A stretch of 64,000 nt of DNA from Portulaca oleracea (lineage: Eukaryota; Streptophyta; Magnoliopsida; Caryophyllales; Portulacaceae): assembly GCA_029582165.1 (NCBI GenBank), contig CM055872.1:2883582-2947581 (forward strand), read 5' to 3'. The notes beneath the pieces are model-generated. The model was given only the letters and a program-made list of their open reading frames with translations. It ran no database searches and had not been told where the DNA came from. A program made the translations under genes and the position numbers. Of the stretch, positions 59,350 through 64,000 are shown piece after piece (position 1 is the stretch's first letter; each line of letters starts with the position of its first letter).

Positions 59350-62300
59350 TTTAGATCATTTTGTCCGAATAAATTAAATATATAAAAAAAATTAACATTT
59401 CATTTTCTATTGTCAAACTTTTTTCGAAAAGAAAATGAACATTTCATTTTCTATTCAGGACCTTTTTCGAACTTAATAAGTCTAAATTCAAGTTAAATCG
59501 AAATCCCGCACCAAAAATTAGAGAAAAAACTATTTAAATTTTTAATTGAACCAATAAATATAAAGAATTGGACCAAAAATCTATAATTATGCCCAATTTC
59601 TTTTGTATGAAACTGAATGGAATGGGACAGTTTCTTACAACCCTAATAAATAGCCACCAACAGGAGATATAAACAAGTAAATGATGAATGTTTGTACAAA
59701 CATTCAATTCACATCGTAGTCAAAATGATTGGGCTTGGATTATATTATTGTATGGTCCCTTTCTTGTCTCCCAACAATCAGCAAAATAAGGGGCCCATTT
59801 CTCCGGCCCGGCCCTCACCTCTCCCTGTCTGTCAGATCCTTTACTTTCTGCTTTTTGATTGGGCCCATTTTGGGCCATATTTTAGTTATTATATATTGGA
59901 AGATACTAATGGGCCGGGTCATTATCTCATGGACCACAAACTTTGCTGTTGGGTTAGCTAACCTTTTCCAAGGTAGGTGGACTACCTTTTCTTTTCTTTA
60001 TCATTGGACATCAAAAAGTCCCTCTTTTGGGACCGAACATCAATCGCATCGCAACAACTCGATAAATAGTTTATTAGGATAAAATAAATTGAAAATAGAA
60101 TATTTGAATGATAATACACTACATATTGGGACTTGGGAGTATTAGACATACTACACTATATATTTATTTTGTCCAAACTATTTATCAAAATTTAGCTTAA
60201 AGTTCAGATAAAAATTCAATGCCTTTAAAGTAAAATATATTATTTAACAAAAAAAGATAATATAGTATGATTCAACATCCCAAAGTACAACATATTAGCA
60301 TTCAAAAACCATTTAAAAGTAACATTACTTGAAAATGTATAGATTGTTATTTTTTCGATATTGCAACACTTTTAGACCTTTAAAATTGGATGGTAAGTGG
60401 GTGAAGGTAAAAACTTACCGAAAGTTACCGTAATTTTCCGAAAGTAACCAAAACTTACGAAACCTACCAAAAATTACCGAAATTTACCAAAAATAACATT
60501 TACCATACATGCTATTTACCACTAAATTTTACAGGCCTTTAGTGTAAGTCTTGCTTTTTATAAACTTGTTGCTATGAACTATCTTTTACGTGGAAAAATG
60601 ATATAAAATAAAGTTTATGCAAGGTAACTGGATTGCAAATTGGGCTGTACTTGGGCTTTAAATTTAGTCCATTGTGGTTTAAAAGTCCCTTATCGAGTGC
60701 ACTTCTTGAGGGGAATTTAGGTTGAGCTTTTGAAAGGATGATGGTGTAATATAAGTATTATAAGGAGTTAACATTTTTTCTTATAATAATTGAAGGACCT
60801 TTAATTTGATCTAATTACCAGTGGACTTTGATTAAATTATTTTGACTTGCATGTTTAGTCTGAGTTGAATACTTGAATTATAAAATATACATCAGTTGAT
60901 TGTGTTGGTCAAAATTGTAGGTTTGCAATTGCATCTAGATAATAAAACCATACATTAGTTGTTTTAGATAATTTTCGGCCAGATGCCCAATTTATTCGAA
61001 ATGGAAAGAAATCATGAAAGTTTCGTAAATAGCGCTGAAGTTACATCAACCTAAACCATAACCTGTTAATGAAAAATGAAAGGCAAAAGATGATGCAAAA
61101 CAAAATAGGAGTAGGTAGTGTACTACAATGAAATGTAGAATATTCTATGTATTGCTAATTTGTAATTTAGATAAGCCTGATAAATTTACATGCGTAATGC
61201 CAGCTTCGCCCTCCAAAAACCATACATTAGTTTCCACTTGATATTAACTTCATCTTCAATTAGTGAAATTCATATTATAACATTCTTAATAATAGGTAAA
61301 GATTGTCTTAATTATACGAACTTTTTCCTTCATAACACTAAATTAAAATCTGAGGCCTTTTATATAGCTGTTAAATTGATAAACACACCATGTCTAGGAT
61401 TGCAAATTCTTGGGTTATCAAGCAGAAACATTGAGAAGATGGAAATGGGAATTTACAGTTAAACCAATGCAAATGTTTTCTATATACAATGTTTGTATAC
61501 CAAGACTTCCTAGGAGCTGACTGGTCAAACTGAAATCACATGTAACTCTTCTTTTTTAACCCTAACTTGTTAATTTAATTACTGCTTCAAATTATTTATA
61601 TATTTCATTGATAACATAAATTAAAGCTATGCATGTACGTCGGTAATGATGATATTGATTACAAGTTTATTTATTTTTAACTTCAGGTAAATTTTCTTTC
61701 GGATCTATTTAGAAAATACAACACCACAAAACAAAATAAAATAGCGTTGCTAGCTATTAGATACTTTCGGATCTATTTAGAAAATAGTCACTCTTAAATT
61801 TCTGTTGGATATATAAGGAAAAGTAGAAAAGATTATTAATAAAGAAACCGAAAAAAAAGAAGATAATTCATGGTTGTTATGATTATTTTGCTAGATGGTG
61901 TAGAAAGTAAGTAATAATTTAGCGCAAACTCTAGTATAAGATTATCTCACGTAAACTTATTGTGAGACGGACTTCTTGCAAAGTGACCTTTTTAAATATT
62001 TTACTATGACTAATACATGATATTTGAATGACTTTTCGATATGGATATGACTAATAATTTATCAATGTATGACTTTTATCAGAGGCAATATAATGTAGGA
62101 CATTAGGACTAACCAAAGGTTTTTAAAAATATAATGCAATACATCGATCCTGTTCTCTACATAATCTGTCTCCCTTAATTACCATTTTTAACTGTGATCA
62201 TGTACTACATGGAGATTAGTATAGTTTCCAAGTGTACTACTGAATCCTTTATTCCTTAGTGAAGTAAATAGGACAAGTTGGTTAATAACATGCCTGACAT

Positions 62301-62750
62301 TGCATACAGATTTAATTAGATGATGAGATAAAAATTAATTAACAAAGGGATAATAAAGGGTGATTAGAGATCCAAGGTAATAAATAAGAATGACTCAGAG
62401 AATAGTATTAGTAGGGCTTAATTAGATTATCTCCCATCTTTAATTTCTTGTTCCCCTACTTTAATTTTACTGTAGTTTTGTGGAAGAAAGGAAGCTCACA
62501 TGACCCTCAACTGCCCCCTTAATTGCAAATGAGATCTGTCATCCTTCATTCACTTCCCCTCTATAGATGTCAACAGTTGTTTACCACTCTCAAAATTTAA
62601 TTTTCTGTTATATATATATAATTTTTGAGTTTATTTTTTCAACAAAATCATCAATAACTAGCTTGAAAAATATATATGGCTGATTGTGATCAACAAAATG
62701 AGTAGTCATAAAGTGTCATAAGACTTTATGATGATGGTTAGTATTAGGGT
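59350..62750. other. Intergenic, no gene seen
   Basis: AT-rich, with short runs of ACCGAAAGTTACC-like repeats (about 60410-60505) and a duplicated phrase TTTCGGATCTATTTAGAAAAT (about 61698 and 61767). No coding frame longer than chance is convincing. Confidence 0.5.
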
Positions 62751-62754
62751 TTTT

Positions 62755-63045
62755 TCAGGGCTATTAAAAAACTGTTCGACCCGAAAACCCGGTTCAGTCA
62801 GACCCGAAAAAAGCGGGTATGGTCATAAAATTGTTATCCAAATTTTTGCATTGACCGATTTGACCGAAAATTCAAACACAATATTTTCCAATTTTCTAAT
62901 GTCCGAACCCGGTTCAGACCTGAATCCATGCTTATCTGATTTTGTCCGATCCAAAAAATATTCCAAAAGACTGGATATCGGACATCAAGTTTTCGTCGAA
63001 TGTTCGATTCATCCGGCCCAAATTTTTCACAACCCTAGTTTTTTT
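62755..63045. repeat. GACCCGAA-rich repeat, probable hAT-type MITE
   Basis: Lies between TTAGGGTTTTTTCAGGGC and TTTTCACAACCCTAG, with internal GACCCGAAAACCCGG, TTTTGCATTGACCG and CGAACCCGGTTCAGACC. It is similar to 34895-35130. The 119-codon open frame across it is a composition effect. Confidence 0.5.
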
Positions 63046-64000
63046 TCCCCTTCTTATCACAGATATTCTGGTTATCATGAGCAATAATCTACCCTTGTTA
63101 AATTAAAAATTTTACTTATCGACACTGATTGGTACTATTTGATCAATTTTTCAAGTTATATATTTTTTATATATATAACACCAATCAATATACATTAATA
63201 TGATCAACTTCAATATTGACTAACACAGAAGGCTACTTTTTAAGATGAGTGGAATAAATATGATTCCTCTATGAGTGTCATCCGTATTTATCAATGTTAA
63301 TTGTGAGATCAATGAATACTCTATCATGTTTTTAAATAATGCTTTAACTCATATAAGAATTTAACAATACTCACCAACACTAATTAAGAATAAGTTATTA
63401 TTTGGTGTGTTATTATAGTCCTCTGTATGGTAACATGTATATTTCATATATCATATTATTTTGATATAAGAGGCAATAACTAGTGGAGTGGCAGTGGGGT
63501 AAATATGGATGCATCCCCTGAATAATGTTGTGTTTGTTTGTGATAATTGTTCTCATCTCATTTTTGCTAATTGTATTATTGCATATCAATATTCCCTCCG
63601 TCCATATTAATTAACATATTTCAAAAAATTTCATATATCAAGGTTTAACTAATAAAACTACCCATATAATTAAATAATATTATTTTTAAAGTATTTTTTC
63701 GGATACTAAGGTGTAGGTAGTAAAGGAATGTGAATAAAAATAGTTTTTATTGATTAAAAAAGTAAAAAATTAACATAATTATTAGGTATTGAAAAATGGA
63801 AAGTGACCATATTTTGAAAAAAAAAAGACATTAGCTTAAGTGTCAATATTATGTACTAATATTGTATTATCATTTACTTTCCCATCTCTTTCTATAATTC
63901 TATTTATCATTAAAAGTACTAATTTCTCCATCCCATTTGGTTTGCCTTTTTTTATAACTCCAATAATTATAGTTCTCATTTTATTTTCAAAAATAAATTT
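63046..64000. other. Intergenic with Stowaway-like fragments
   Basis: CCCTCCGTCCATATTAATTA at about 63593 and TCTCCATCCCATTTGG at about 63925 look like Stowaway ends, without complete partners inside the window. No gene. Confidence 0.45.

Noticed and set aside
62728..63087. 119-codon frame
   Set aside because: Overlaps a GACCCGAA-rich repeat with hAT-like ends; composition explains the openness.

Overview
This is nuclear DNA of a flowering plant, most likely a eudicot. It is AT-rich, has two ordinary plant genes with plant-type splice sites, and is crowded with Tourist, Stowaway, hAT and Mutator-type miniature transposons, solo LTRs and decayed LINEs. A 5S-derived Cassandra element is also plant-specific. 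The species cannot be fixed from sequence alone; something in or near Caryophyllales is only a guess. No tRNA, rRNA gene, CRISPR array or prokaryotic operon was seen.

Layout. 1-4.7 kb is intergenic with small MITEs. 4.78-10.2 kb holds a complete four-exon GRAM-domain gene of the GEM-like family (302 codons), whose third intron carries a minisatellite, a SINE/TRIM-like repeat and a MITE. 10.4-35 kb is repeat territory: Mutator-type foldback MITEs with 9-bp target duplications, RTE- and L1-type LINE scraps, an LTR nested in a MITE, a Cassandra solo LTR nested in another MITE, a large inverted repeat, a tandem duplication, and a Mutator-type element that appears to carry a spliced host-gene fragment. 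35.8-36.6 kb holds an intronless zinc-finger homeodomain (ZF-HD) transcription factor gene of 282 codons. 37-64 kb is again gene-poor: a Tourist-like element whose centre has become about 1 kb of AAT microsatellite, a 1.39-kb solo gypsy-like LTR, a Cassandra element with primer-binding site and one damaged LTR, and a 3.6-kb decayed L1 LINE that is itself split by a 1.16-kb insertion.

The two genes have no visible functional link and do not form a cluster. The strongest leads for something new are the gene-carrying Mutator-type element (31.9-32.7 kb), the related foldback elements, and the motif array inside the L1 insertion. No undescribed multigene system was seen.
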